A stretch of DNA of 64,000 bases from Lumbricus terrestris (taxonomy: Eukaryota > Annelida > Clitellata > Crassiclitellata > Lumbricidae): NCBI GenBank assembly GCA_949752735.1, contig OX457047.1, forward strand, positions 7,826,844 through 7,890,843. The letters are read 5' to 3'. The notes below the pieces were generated by a model. It ran no database searches. It was not told the origin of the DNA and saw only the letters and a program-made list of their open reading frames with translations. Below, piece by piece: positions 54,891 to 64,000 of this stretch (position 1 is the stretch's first letter; each line of letters starts with the position of its first letter). A program made the translations under genes and the position numbers.

Positions 54891-55525
54891 TGCTGGATAG
54901 ACGGATGGGCAGATTGATGGATGGATGAATGGACGGATTGATTGATGAATGGATGAGAATGGTTGAATGGATGGACGGATGGATGGTTGGATGAATTGAT
55001 GAATGGATAAATGGATGGATTGATGGGTGGATGAATGGATGTATGTATGTATGGGCCGATGGATGGGTGGACGGATATATGGTTGGATGAATGGATGAAT
55101 GGATTAATGGAAGGGTGGATGTATGCACGCATGGACGGATGGATGGATGGATGAATGGATGGTTCGTTGGATGGATGGATGGATGAATGGATGAATGGAT
55201 GGATGGATGGATGGATGGATGGATGGATGGATTGGTTCGTGTATGAATGTCTGATTGCCTGAATTGCGAACTGACTGCTTGTTTAGTCATCTGATTGATT
55301 GTTTCTGTTACTGAATGAATGATTCGTTTGTTGTATGACTGCATGGCTGACTCACTCATCCACTGGCTGACTGTTTGGAACATTCCGTGATTGACTCATT
55401 GACTTCTTAAAATTATGTCTGATTGTATGACTGAATGATTAACTAGCTGACTGGTCGTCTTGTGAGCTTATGGTATTTGCATTGATAATGCTTCAGTTTT
55501 GAAAAAAAAGACAACGCATTTTAAA

Positions 55526-56504
55526 TTAACCCTCATGCGAACAAGGGGTGGTCTGGCCAGACCCCCCTCCATATATTTGCTGCATAACTTTTTTAGGAGT
55601 AATATTTTCTTAGATTGCTTTTATGACTTTGTTCCTATATTAATGAGCTACAATTAGCACATCTAAACGACCAAATCGATGTAGTGATATGGAAGTTCTG
55701 AAGATAATACTGGCCGAGACTACAATGATTACAGTTTGGACAGTGAGAGCAACAATAATGAATGTGAACATGAAGAGATGCCTATGCTTGAAGGACAACA
55801 TTCAGGTGTTTCTTATGATGAAGACAATGTTGAAATTGAAGATGATGATAAACACGATGATGAGACTGGACCTGATAGTGAAGATAATGATGACGAAATT
55901 GTCTATACTATTGAAGCCGAGAGACCTAAATACAAGTAAAGATCCGCAAAATTTTTGGCAGTCAAAAGCAATGCCAAGAGGGCGTGCTCTGTTGCACTAT
56001 GCATGCAGTAAAAGAAGATGCGGAATAAAATAATAGGGATACATTGAGAATATTCAAGATAGCTTTGACAGTTTTATAGCAGCCGAGATGAAGGACATCA
56101 TCATTCGACATACAAATCCGAAAGCAACAGCTAACGGACTTAGGCTATGTATGATAAGCTTACGTGTTTACATTTTAGGTTTAGTCCTATTCCATTATTT
56201 GTTATGGATATTTTCTAGAAAACAGTCATGCTGACTCGGATCATAACATCATTCAGTACTAATTTTACTAAAATTGTGGTTTCTTTATTTTGATTTCCAA
56301 ATTTTATTCATCATAAAACTTATTTATATTGCATAAAGAGACTGATATATTGTTGTTTTGAGTTACTCTGATATCATTTTACAAAATTGGCACATAAAAA
56401 TTACTATTTCCTATGAAAAACCCACATCAAAACGGGGGTCTGGCCAGACCCCCCCACCTTGTTCAAATTAAGTTGCATTTTAGCTTGTTCGGATGAGGGG
56501 TGAT
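55526..56504 (+). mobile_element. TTAA element with piggyBac transposase N-terminal remnant
   Basis: Left end TTAACCCTCATGCGAACAAG (55526); right end in reverse ATCACCCCTCATCCGAACAA (56504), with the right TTAA mutated. Subterminal palindromes GGTCTGGCCAGACC (55550-55563) and GGGGGTCTGGCCAGACCCCC (56434-56453). It carries an acidic piggyBac-type N-terminal frame, and the middle and C-terminal parts of the transposase are deleted. Confidence 0.85.
55688..55936 (+). pseudogene. piggyBac transposase, acidic N-terminal region
   Basis: One frame reads SSEDNTGRDYNDYSLDSESN and continues with many Asp/Glu (EDDDKHDDETGPDSEDNDDE) to a stop at 55937-55939. Piggybac-type transposases typically start with such an acidic stretch. 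The in-context ATG at 55689 is in a different frame, so a 1-base shift follows it. Further on, another frame gives ENIQDSFDSFIAAEMKDIII and RHTNPKA, matching the start of the conserved transposase domain. The disrupted frames and missing catalytic core mean it is dead. Confidence 0.7.
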
Positions 56505-56981
56505 TTTTTGAACCGTTGACAAGAGCACGTAAGTGATGAGTCTGTTACATTATACCCAATTATAGCAGACTGATCGTGAAGAGCAGCTAAGAAGTTTTTC
56601 TAGATCACATATTTTTAGCAATTGGCCCATCAGCAGTAGGCCACTGGGATGTTGCAGGATTAAAGTGCATTAATAATACTCACGCTGGTCGGTGTCCGGG
56701 TGATTGATTGGCTGACCGATTGAATTATGGCAATTACTAAATGTCTACCATAGGCTGAATGTGCGCCAAGTTGTCAAACTGACTGAGCGTCTGGTTGGAA
56801 ATTGACTGAATGACTTGCTCACTACTTCTTCGTTTAACCTAAAGGCAGGGCGAATTTATTTCTATCTAGTTGACCGACTGCCTGGTTGACTGACTGAATG
56901 ACTGGGAAAACTGTATGACTGATGTTTTGCTTTAATAAGAGCTGGTATGACTTATGGACTAAACGGCTTGAATATTGAATG

Positions 56982-58740
56982 TAGACCTGGAAGTCGGCCC
57001 CAATAAGTCGATCCCAGTCGACTTGGTCACCGCAAGTCGAGTCTCACCGCAAGTCGAGTCGAGTCGTTTCTGCTTACCGCAACTGACCTCAAGTCGAATT
57101 TTGTTGAGAGAAGTCACTTAAAGTTGTTTATAGGCCCTACCACAAGTCGACTAAATCGACTTGAGACACAAACATAGTTAAATTTGTCACTTCAAGCCAA
57201 TGATCGTGAGACCAGGACAGCAGCAGTTTTTGTAATGTGTTTGCAAGAATGAACGAGGCCTTTGCTAAACATGCAGAGACTTGGCCTACTGATTATTTTA
57301 CCTGGACAGTTACAGGCTATCGTGCAGACTGCAGTCCGCCGATCTATTCACACAATTTGTTATTCTATGCTAAAAACGTCACGTGCAGGCATGCGCTTAA
57401 TTAAACATGGTTAAAATTTAAAATTAAAATAATAATATTTGCATGTTTGCTTATAAATACATGAACATTGAGCAAATCAGTGAACTTCTAGTGTTCAGTC
57501 GAACTGTCGGTCTGGACTCGACCTCGTGTAGCCAACGCGTAGCAGTTCGACTGTGGTGACTTGTGCTTCTCGAGCGGCGTTTTCGCATAAGGATGACTCT
57601 GCCGTGACGTTACCATCAATTGGTTTGAGCTATATATATGATTGGCGCCGTTGATGGCTGCCTGATTTGTCTTGTTTTTGGTTTTTTTGTGTCGTTATTT
57701 GTTTCTTATAATATACGCTTGTAGGCCATAGTGCGTTTTTTGCAGCTGGCACATTATATTTACTCACTTATTATTACTAAGCTTTATTATTACTTCTGTG
57801 TATAATTTTACATCTCTGACCTGTAACTTGGTGCGGTGTGTCACGTTGATCGTCTTTGACATTAAACGAATATGCATAGGCTACATACATACATATAGGC
57901 CTACAGTGAATTCGGTGCAAAGAAAGCTGGATCTACAAGACCTACTAATGGTTCTATAATTATTCGGCGCTATACTTTGCATGGTGCGCTGCATCTGCTG
58001 TTGTCTGCAGACGGAAAACTGCTGTATGGCCAATTATAGGACAACGAAAAACCTTATTTACTGTCAGTGAGTAGGCCTAGCCTACTAGCAGTAGCCGGCT
58101 GTATAGTATAATTCGCTTGCAATGCTATTTGCTCAGTCGCGGAATGATGTTAGTGGCCGAATAATTATGAAAACAGAATTACAAATTAGGCCCATCATAA
58201 CACGGAATTCAGTGCAACCAGCGCTCCTCCGTTTTATTTTGGACCCAAAGCGTTTTACAAATCGATTTAATATTAATAATTAATACTCGATTAAAAAAAT
58301 AATAATGAGTGTAATCTGAATAATCACAGACAATGAACAAGCTAAAATTCACAGGCCTAATAATTTGCCGTCGCATTGTCTAGGCTATACCAGAATACCC
58401 AAAACATAAAAAACCTATTACACAAAAGCCTGAATTGGGTGTAATCAAACTTACGATTGTATTCATTAAGTGTTGAATCCTCATTACTCATTGGTAGGCC
58501 GGCCTGTTTGAAATTGATGCGTGCCAGTCACAATTGATTTGACTTTTTACATTATTAGCCGTAGCCTACTTGGGTTAATAGTTATTGCCATGTCAGAAGT
58601 CGACTTCAAGTCCGAAGTCGGTTGTTTTTCAGCCAAGTCGGGTAAAGTCGTTTTGACTCCAACAAGTCGACTTCAAGTCGACCTCAGTCACTTTAGGGTC
58701 AAGTGAGGTCATATTAACTGCCAAACCGCTCCCAGGTCTG
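56982..58740. mobile_element. Non-autonomous hAT element with AAGTCGA arrays
   Basis: TIRs TAGACCTGGAAGTCGG (56982) and, in reverse from 58740, CAGACCTGGGAGCGG. Identical 8-bp duplications ATTGAATG at 56974-56981 and 58741-58748. Both ends (56990-57165 and 58600-58705) are packed with AAGTCGA / TCGACTT words. The 1.4-kb centre has no transposase. Confidence 0.88.
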
Positions 58741-59080
58741 ATTGAATGATTGAATCTGATGAACTGAATTGATGCCCGATTAGCGTGCAGAAGAATGCCA
58801 TTTTCTGAATGACTAGCTGACCGATTGACTTAATTAGGCCTATTGAATTACAAAATAACTGTTCTGCATGTACATGTAACTGGTTGGCTCAGCTCACTGA
58901 CTGTCCGACTTTATGGAACATTTATCAAATGACAAACTGGATGCTTGCTTGAAAGAATAACCAGATATCACAATGAATGAATGACTGACTCTGGATGGCA
59001 AACTGATTGGCTGATTCGTAATGTAACTGATTAATTATCTATGTTTCTCCGCGGCCGGTTGCACGGCTGAATGACTAAAT

Positions 59081-60208
59081 CAGGGGTCTCAAACATGCGG
59101 CCCGCGGGCCGCATGCGGCCCGTGAACCCGATTAATGCGGCTATCGAACAGCCACCTGGTTTTGATAATTTAAACTTTTAAAGAAAGAAATCGGTTTGAA
59201 AGAAGTTTGCAGTTCTTCTACGATTTGAACCGATGTTCAAACTACTTTCTACTCCTTTTGCTGTGGACATTGAGTCCAAATCAGCAGATCATTTTCTATA
59301 CGTCAATGCAGATGGAGTAAGTGGACCTTCAGTGTGATTCAGAAGTACGGTACTGAAGTAGGCTACAGCGAAGTTTGTAAGCCGGTGTGGCAAAATAGAG
59401 TATCCCCGTAATAATCGTATCTTCCCCAGATGATGAGAAGTTGCAAAATGGCACTTCCTCGTGTGCTTATTTTTGCAGATTGACTTTCATTTGCTTTGTT
59501 TTGGACATTTACACTAACAGGAATGTGTATTCCTACTAGATAGTTTTGGTGGCTTTGGTTTAGAACACTTAGAACATTTAGAACAATTAAGAACACTCAA
59601 AGTCTCTAACTGAATTTTAATTGCCTTGCTTTGAACATTGCTTAGGATAAACAATTAGAGTCATTTTGATTACAGCATATATTATTTAATTTATAGTACG
59701 TATACGCATTTGTCGATTGGGATAGAATAGTTTTCAATTTTGTTCGTTGTACCATAATATTATAGCAGGTCTTTTTTAACGTGCAGTTCTACACAAAATG
59801 TGCAGTTCTAAATGGATTCGTGCCGTTGTAAAGGCACTTCCGTCACGTTCCGTGCAGTTAAAACTAGTAAAAAAGGTCATTTTCCTCAGATTGGGAGTAT
59901 TTACTATGAAGGATGAGAAAGGAGAGAAGAGGATGTGCAGTTCTAAAAATTCCTTAAAAACAGCCCTGTCATATACAGTTACACTTAAAATATATTATGT
60001 GAATTTTACAGCATTGTATCATCAGTACAATGTTGTATGCTGCAATTTATTGTATCATCATTACAATAATTATTGTATGCTGCAATGACACATGGGCCTA
60101 GCTAATTCTACAGTCTCACGTGCACGATAATATTTTTATGTTGCGGCCCGCGAGTCGTTATAAATTTCCAAATGCGGCCCACATGCTGACTTGAGTTTGA
60201 GACCCCTG
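59081..60208. mobile_element. Non-autonomous hAT element, GCGGCCCG-rich ends
   Basis: CAGGGGTCTCAAACATGCGG (59081) and, in reverse from 60208, CAGGGGTCTCAAACTCAAG. Identical 8-bp duplications GACTAAAT at 59073-59080 and 60209-60216. GCGGCCC words occur inside both ends. Contains a nested MITE at 59766-59968. No transposase was recognised in the 1.1 kb. Confidence 0.93.
59766..59968 (+). mobile_element. hAT-like MITE, third copy, nested
   Basis: CAGGTCTTTTTTAACGTGC...CCTTAAAAACAGCCCTG, closely matching 38749-38953 along its whole length. The flanking 8-mers (TATTATAG, TCATATAC) match only partly. Confidence 0.88.
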
Positions 60209-60454
60209 GACTAAATGGATGGCTAAGGCTAACTGACTGAATGAGAGTTAAGAACATTCAGTAAATGACTCACTCACCACTTCGCCGCTTATTTGAATGA
60301 CTCAATGATTAAACTATTTACAAACTGACTGACAAGGTTGGCTCATTGACTGAAAAACTGATTACCCTGAATTCTTTGAACTAGTAGAGCGTGGAATTCA
60401 GTGAAGTAATGCAGGTAAATGTCGCCATATGGAAGAATCGAAGAAGACTGGACT

Positions 60455-60955
60455 CATGCATGCATACATACAGGCATACATGCATACAGGCATACATGCA
60501 TACATGCATACATGCATACGTGCATACATACATACATACATACATACATACATACATACATGCATACATACATACATACATACATATATGCATACATAAA
60601 TACATACATACATACATACATACATACATACATACATACATACATACATACATACATACATACATACATACATACATACATACATACATACATACATACA
60701 TACATACATACATACATACATACATACATACATACATACATACATACATACATACATACATACATACATACATACATACATTCATACATACATACATACA
60801 TACATACATACATACATACATACATACATACATACATACATACATACATACATACATACATACATACATACATACATACATACATACATACATACATACA
60901 TACATACATACATACATACATACATACATACATACATACATACATACATTCATAC
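60455..60955. repeat. (TACA)n tetranucleotide array, about 500 bp
   Basis: CATA/TACA units, interrupted mainly in the first 150 bp by TGCATACA variants and once by a TTCATA at 60780. Frames of over 120 codons on both strands are artefacts. Confidence 0.97.
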
Positions 60956-61194
60956 TTTCATATACACATACGTCTTGTAACAACACATGCATTGTATTGA
61001 CTTTGATTACTATTCGAATGCTTACTAGGGTGGCAAATCTCAGTGGCCTCGGGTGTCGTCGCACCTCCCCTCCTCAGTTGTTGGCTCACAAGGAACCCTT
61101 GAAAGACCTCTCTGAGTCGGCTCTGTGCAATTTAATTATCGTCCCATCAAAGTGGTGACTCCTCATCCCCTCTGCCTGATATAATTTCTGTCAG

Positions 61195-61260
61195 TCGCTA
61201 TTGTCCGCGCTTCTCTTGGGGAAGCGCGTGCATGTGAATAAATTGGGTTCTATATACATG
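61195..61260 (+). other. Stem-loop plus AATAAA
   Basis: CGCGCTTC-TCTTGGG-GAAGCGCG forms an 8-bp stem; GTGAATAAATTGGG follows. This could be the 3' end of a retroelement or transcript, but no coding region can be tied to it. Confidence 0.4.
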
Positions 61261-61277
61261 TAAATTGCGATTGATCC

Positions 61278-61370
61278 TTTAACTCCGATAGTGCCAGTTC
61301 CAGGCTTGCACAAAGTAGGAGGGCGACACTGATCATCTTTGAAATGGCAGTGTCGTTAAACAACTACAAG
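61278..61370 (-). repeat. Dispersed repeat E copy
   Basis: GATAGTGCCAGTTCCAGGCT, AAGTAGGAGGGCGACACTGA, GGCAGTGTCGTTAAACAACT. Confidence 0.8.
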
Positions 61371-61496
61371 CTATTGATTGGGTTGATTCCAGCGTTTTGT
61401 GTTGCTTCGACTTAAAGCTACACAATGAAGAGCATTGGAATTTAGAGGGCTGGGGATGGTGACATTTCCAGAACTGGTCAGGTGTTCATTTACGGC

Positions 61497-61690
61497 AGCG
61501 GTTCTCAACACCATTTGGTATGGCGACCCCTTGACAAGACTTCAAAGACGTTATGACACCACGTCACTGCAATTTTACCATTGTCCATTGTTATGGATTT
61601 TCACTTCATAATTTGCATCTGCTTTTGGCAATAATATTGTGTGAGATTTCCTGGCTTTAATGGCTATTCTCAATGCCAACTATTCGGCAG
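61497..61690 (+). mobile_element. hAT-like left end, solo
   Basis: CAGCGGTTCTCAACACCATTTG with nearby GGCGACCCCTTGACAAG resembles Charlie-type hAT ends (compare 36404). No matching right end was found. Confidence 0.5.
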
Positions 61691-61734
61691 CTTTAAGTTG
61701 AACTTTCATTAATGGAATAGACGCTTTATGACAA

Positions 61735-61805
61735 TTAACCCTCAACAGCTAACGTGTAAAAATTTACGATACAGCTAACCTGGGGTCCAGCTGGACCCCA
61801 TTGTA
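61735..61805 (+). mobile_element. Solo end of a TTAA (piggyBac-type) element
   Basis: TTAACCCTCAACAGCTAACG followed by the perfect 20-bp palindrome TGGGGTCCAGCTGGACCCCA (61781-61800). Same architecture as 46565 and 55526. No right end in the window. Confidence 0.55.
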
Positions 61806-61884
61806 TTTTTTTAATATTTGAATTTGTAAACACGTTATCGATGATGAAAATCAATTTCCCACTGTTTCTATTGGTAAATTGTTC

Positions 61885-62045
61885 ATGTATGTGTTCTTGT
61901 TATACCGTCCCTTCAAGAATGCTACTCAAAAGCGCTCCCAACTACAGCGCGGGCACTGAATTGGAGTTTCACGCTGAGGCTCTGAACAATTGCGAGTGAA
62001 GGACATGCCAAAGGTCCATACGAGGCGCATTTAGGTGGATTCTAT
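61885..62045 (-). mobile_element. SINE family A, head truncated
   Basis: TTCTTGTTATACCGTCCCTT, GCTACTCAAAAGCGCTCCCA, CAATTGCGAGTGAAGGACAT, GAGGCGCATTTAGGTGGATT. The tRNA-like head is replaced at 62065 by a hAT-like end. Confidence 0.75.
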
Positions 62046-62064
62046 GCCCTACAACAAAATATCA

Positions 62065-62260
62065 GTGGCGGCGCCAGGATTTCAGGTTTAGGGGGAGCTT
62101 CAGCCCTAAGCCTTTCCTCCCTCGTAGTGGCGCATAAAAATGTTTTCTGGTATTGCAAGCGCCGAAGGCGCGAAGCTGCGAGCGCCGAAAGCACGAAGCC
62201 CATGCCGACTAGGGGGTCTGGAGGAGCGTCGTAAGCTCCCCGCATTTTTAACTGTGTCGA
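62065..62260 (+). mobile_element. hAT-like MITE left part
   Basis: CAGTGGCGGCGCCAGGATTT followed by AGGGGGAGCTTCAGCCC, GCGCCGAAGGCGCGAAGC and GGGTCTGGAGGAGCGTCGTA. The 92-codon minus-strand frame over it (62042-62320) is sequence of the element, not a gene. The right end was not identified. Confidence 0.55.
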
Positions 62261-62460
62261 CCTCAACTGGAGCCCTTTTTCGGCTCTTGTTTGCCAGCTA
62301 TTTATGAACGATAAAGTCATGAAAATTTCAAGAATAAGTCGTTTTTCAGAGTCGCAAGATGCCAGGATAACAATAAAAATCGAGGTTTTATTGTAAAATA
62401 TATGGGTTTTGTCTTTACCGTGATCGCAGTATCATCGCACCAGTTAGAAGCTCAGACCAA

Positions 62461-62880
62461 GGCCGTAGCTAGGGGGGTGTTTTGGGTGTTTGAACACCCC
62501 GGAAATGGAAAATGTTGAATAGAATTTGTTTTCGAAGGCACGGAAAAAATAATGCATTTACGAGCACATGATATAAAATGCGTGAAATAAAACAATGAAA
62601 ACACCCACCAAAATGAAAAATGGTAACAAATAATTAACTAATTGGTAATATTTTCTAAAATTTTGGTCGATGACCAAAAAAGTCATCAGTTTTTTGGGAA
62701 GAGAAAATGAACACCTTTTTTAAAGATTTCGGACGGATGACTAAAAAAGCTATCGGTTTTTTGGGAAAGAAAATTGAACACCTTTTTTGAAGATTTCGGA
62801 CGGATTACTTAAAAAAAGGTCATCAGGTTTTTGGTAAGGAAATTTTTAAAACACCCCCGAAAAATCCTGTTAACGGCCCT
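62461..62880. mobile_element. Transposon-like element with TIRs and 67-bp tandem units
   Basis: CCAAGGCCGTAGCTAGGGGG at the left and, in reverse, CCAGGGCCGTTAACAGG at the right. Between them three units of about 67 bp share GAACACCTTTTTT, GATTTCGGACGGAT and TCATCGGTTTTTTGGGAA-like phrases. No clear target duplication. Confidence 0.65.
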
Positions 62881-62930
62881 GGTTTAGAATATTAACAAGC
62901 TTGCGCGTATGCTGTCATATGGGTAGTTTG

Positions 62931-63712
62931 GGTACCGTTGGGAACGGACATTATCCCCCGGACATTATCCTCCCCGGACATTATCCCCCCGGGGTAGGAC
63001 ATTATCCCCCCAGTATATGATATAATTACCTAAAAGTGATGCACAAAATGTAATTAATGGGCCCATGTCAAATGAATACATTACACGTTAGTTTAACATC
63101 CTGTAGGAATATGTTAAGTTAATTGAAGGTTTAATATGTATATTATAAGACATTTTAAAGGTCTGAAACGATGCTAAGAAGTCTACGAAGCTCATACGTA
63201 AATGTCGTTAATAAACCTCCGTTGTAGCCATAACTGACACTAACAAGTAGGCCTACTTACTGCATAGGATTCCCATTCGTTCATTTCTCAAATGTATTGA
63301 ATCTAATTTTGAATGGAAACAACGCTAATAGCCTAAGTCTACGAAGCACAGACGTAGCCTAACTGACGTTAACAAACCTTTGTTGTAAGACACTAAACAA
63401 ATAGACTGTATAGGCCCTACATACGATTCCCATTCCTTCATTTCAAATCTAAGTCTAGGCCTAGGCCTATTGATACAATTAGGACCTAAATGACACTAAG
63501 TACTTTCGTTTGCATGTGAATGCCAGTGACAAGTCTTATCGGTTACGGCATTATTCTACGATTTGCACATAGGGGGGACTTTGTCCGGGGTGGCTAATGT
63601 CCTACGCAAAATCGGGGCGAATATGTCCGGGGGCTAATGTCTGGGGAGAATGTCCTGGGGAGAATGTCCGGGGGATAATGTCCAGGGGGCTAATGTCCTA
63701 CAACCGGGTACC
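62931..63712. mobile_element. Foldback-like element with inverted GGACATTATCCCCC arrays
   Basis: The left end GGTACCGTTGGG is followed by four GGACATTATCCCCC-type units (62945-63012). The right end (63570-63700) has seven or so GGGGGATAATGTCC / GGGGCTAATGTCC units, then CAACCGGGTACCG, so the two arrays are inverted relative to each other. The centre is AT-rich with no coding region. No target duplication was recognised. Confidence 0.75.
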
Positions 63713-63859
63713 GTATATGAAACCCTAGGGCATGTCGTAATGTGTAATTTCGTAATTTAAAAAAATCCCGAGAAGGCTTAACTTATACTTATTGTATTTT
63801 GTGACCATTGCTTAGTATTGAGCCACTGAGCAAAGGGAGGGATTTTGGTGGAGGGAATA

Positions 63860-63983
63860 GCACCTTCCCATTATCGTAATGTTTTTGAATTTCCACGCTG
63901 CAAAGGTGGCATTTTAGATTGTCGTGGTTTTTCGACTTCAAAAGTGTCTCATGCAGAGTCCTGCTATTGTTTAAATCTGTCAA
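63860..63983 (-). other. Possible coding remnant with a CxxC-VEIQ motif
   Basis: A 64-codon minus-strand frame contains NLKCHLCSVEIQ, similar to SLKCYYCNVEIQ at 745-850. It has no later cysteines, and the frame continues to the window edge. It may be an exon, a decayed paralogue or a shared repeat. Confidence 0.25.
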
Positions 63984-64000
63984 ATTTCTGAACTTTAATG

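Larger units (their letters stand above)
54895..60385. repeat. Degraded period-4 satellite (GGAT/TGAA/CTGA), invaded by transposons
   Basis: 54895-55470 is (GGAT)n grading into TGAC/TGAA/TGAT words. The same style of sequence (GACTGACTGAATGACTGG) resumes at about 56690-56980, 58745-59075 and 60215-60365, between one piggyBac-type and two hAT insertions. The His-Pro-Ser-Ile-repeat minus-strand frames are artefacts. Confidence 0.75.

Noticed and set aside
54868..55383. 171-codon His-Pro-Ser-Ile repeat frame
   Set aside because: Produced by the degenerate (GGAT)n satellite; no unique coding sequence.
60381..61158. Long Met-Tyr-Val-Cys and His-Thr-Tyr-Ile repeat proteins
   Set aside because: Artefacts of the (TACA)n array, which stays open in several frames on both strands.
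62042..62320. 92-codon minus-strand protein
   Set aside because: It overlaps a hAT-like MITE end and a SINE boundary; its similarity is to the element, not to a gene.

Overview
The window looks like intergenic or intronic DNA from a repeat-rich animal genome. It is AT-rich and has no operon-like gene packing. It is full of 5'-truncated non-LTR retrotransposons, tRNA-derived SINEs, hAT, piggyBac-type and mariner-type DNA transposons, and long microsatellites. The mix (CR1/L2-like LINEs ending in (GAAT)n or (GATT)n, tRNA SINEs sharing that LINE tail, TTAA elements, frequent TAGGCCTAC words) suggests a marine invertebrate. An echinoderm, hemichordate or mollusc are all possible; the species cannot be named from the sequence.

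Only one stretch resembles a conserved host gene. It is a probable last exon of a LIM-only (LMO/Beadex-like) transcription cofactor at about 15689-15860 (+), with a splice acceptor just upstream and a LINE tail inserted directly downstream. The other long reading frames belong to mobile elements. They are a 693-codon reverse transcriptase (6885-8966, minus), CR1/L2 ends (6049-6790 plus, 47228-47741 minus, and others), a piggyBac C-terminal half (10402-11079), a piggyBac N-terminal remnant (55688-55936), a piggyBac C-terminal remnant (41536-41990, minus) and a mariner C-terminal fragment (4925-5172, minus).

Layout. 1-5 kb: decayed repeats, SINEs, the mariner fragment. 6-9 kb: two LINEs facing each other. 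10.17-11.29 kb: a piggyBac copy with both TIRs and TTAA sites. 13.8-15.2 kb: a hAT element. 15.7-16.3 kb: LMO-like exon plus LINE tail. 16.3-25 kb: mostly unannotatable sequence with LINE ends. 25.6 kb: a 23-bp minisatellite. 27.73-28.74 kb: an uninterrupted (ACT)n array of about 1 kb. 28.7-31.2 kb: direct repeats, then a palindrome with arms of about 865 bp, cut by a 200-N gap. 31.4-38 kb: SINE/LINE mosaics and a hAT MITE. 38.2-39.0 kb: hairpins and a MITE inserted into a copy of itself. 41-49 kb: three TTAA elements, SINEs and LINE ends. 52.4-54.2 kb: two minisatellites. 54.9-60.4 kb: a degraded 4-bp-periodic satellite invaded by one piggyBac-type and two hAT elements. 60.45-60.96 kb: (TACA)n. 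61.7-63.7 kb: further transposon ends, including an inverted-array element.

The most distinctive signals are: (1) several sequence-unrelated TTAA elements that all carry a G4/C4-stemmed hairpin just inside their ends; (2) a recurrent short word ACACCTTTTAA seen about twenty times on both strands; (3) hAT elements with arrays of short subterminal motifs; and (4) the large palindrome carrying ATGGCGGC (YY1-like) motifs beside the giant triplet array. All positions were read by eye; no alignment or database search was run.
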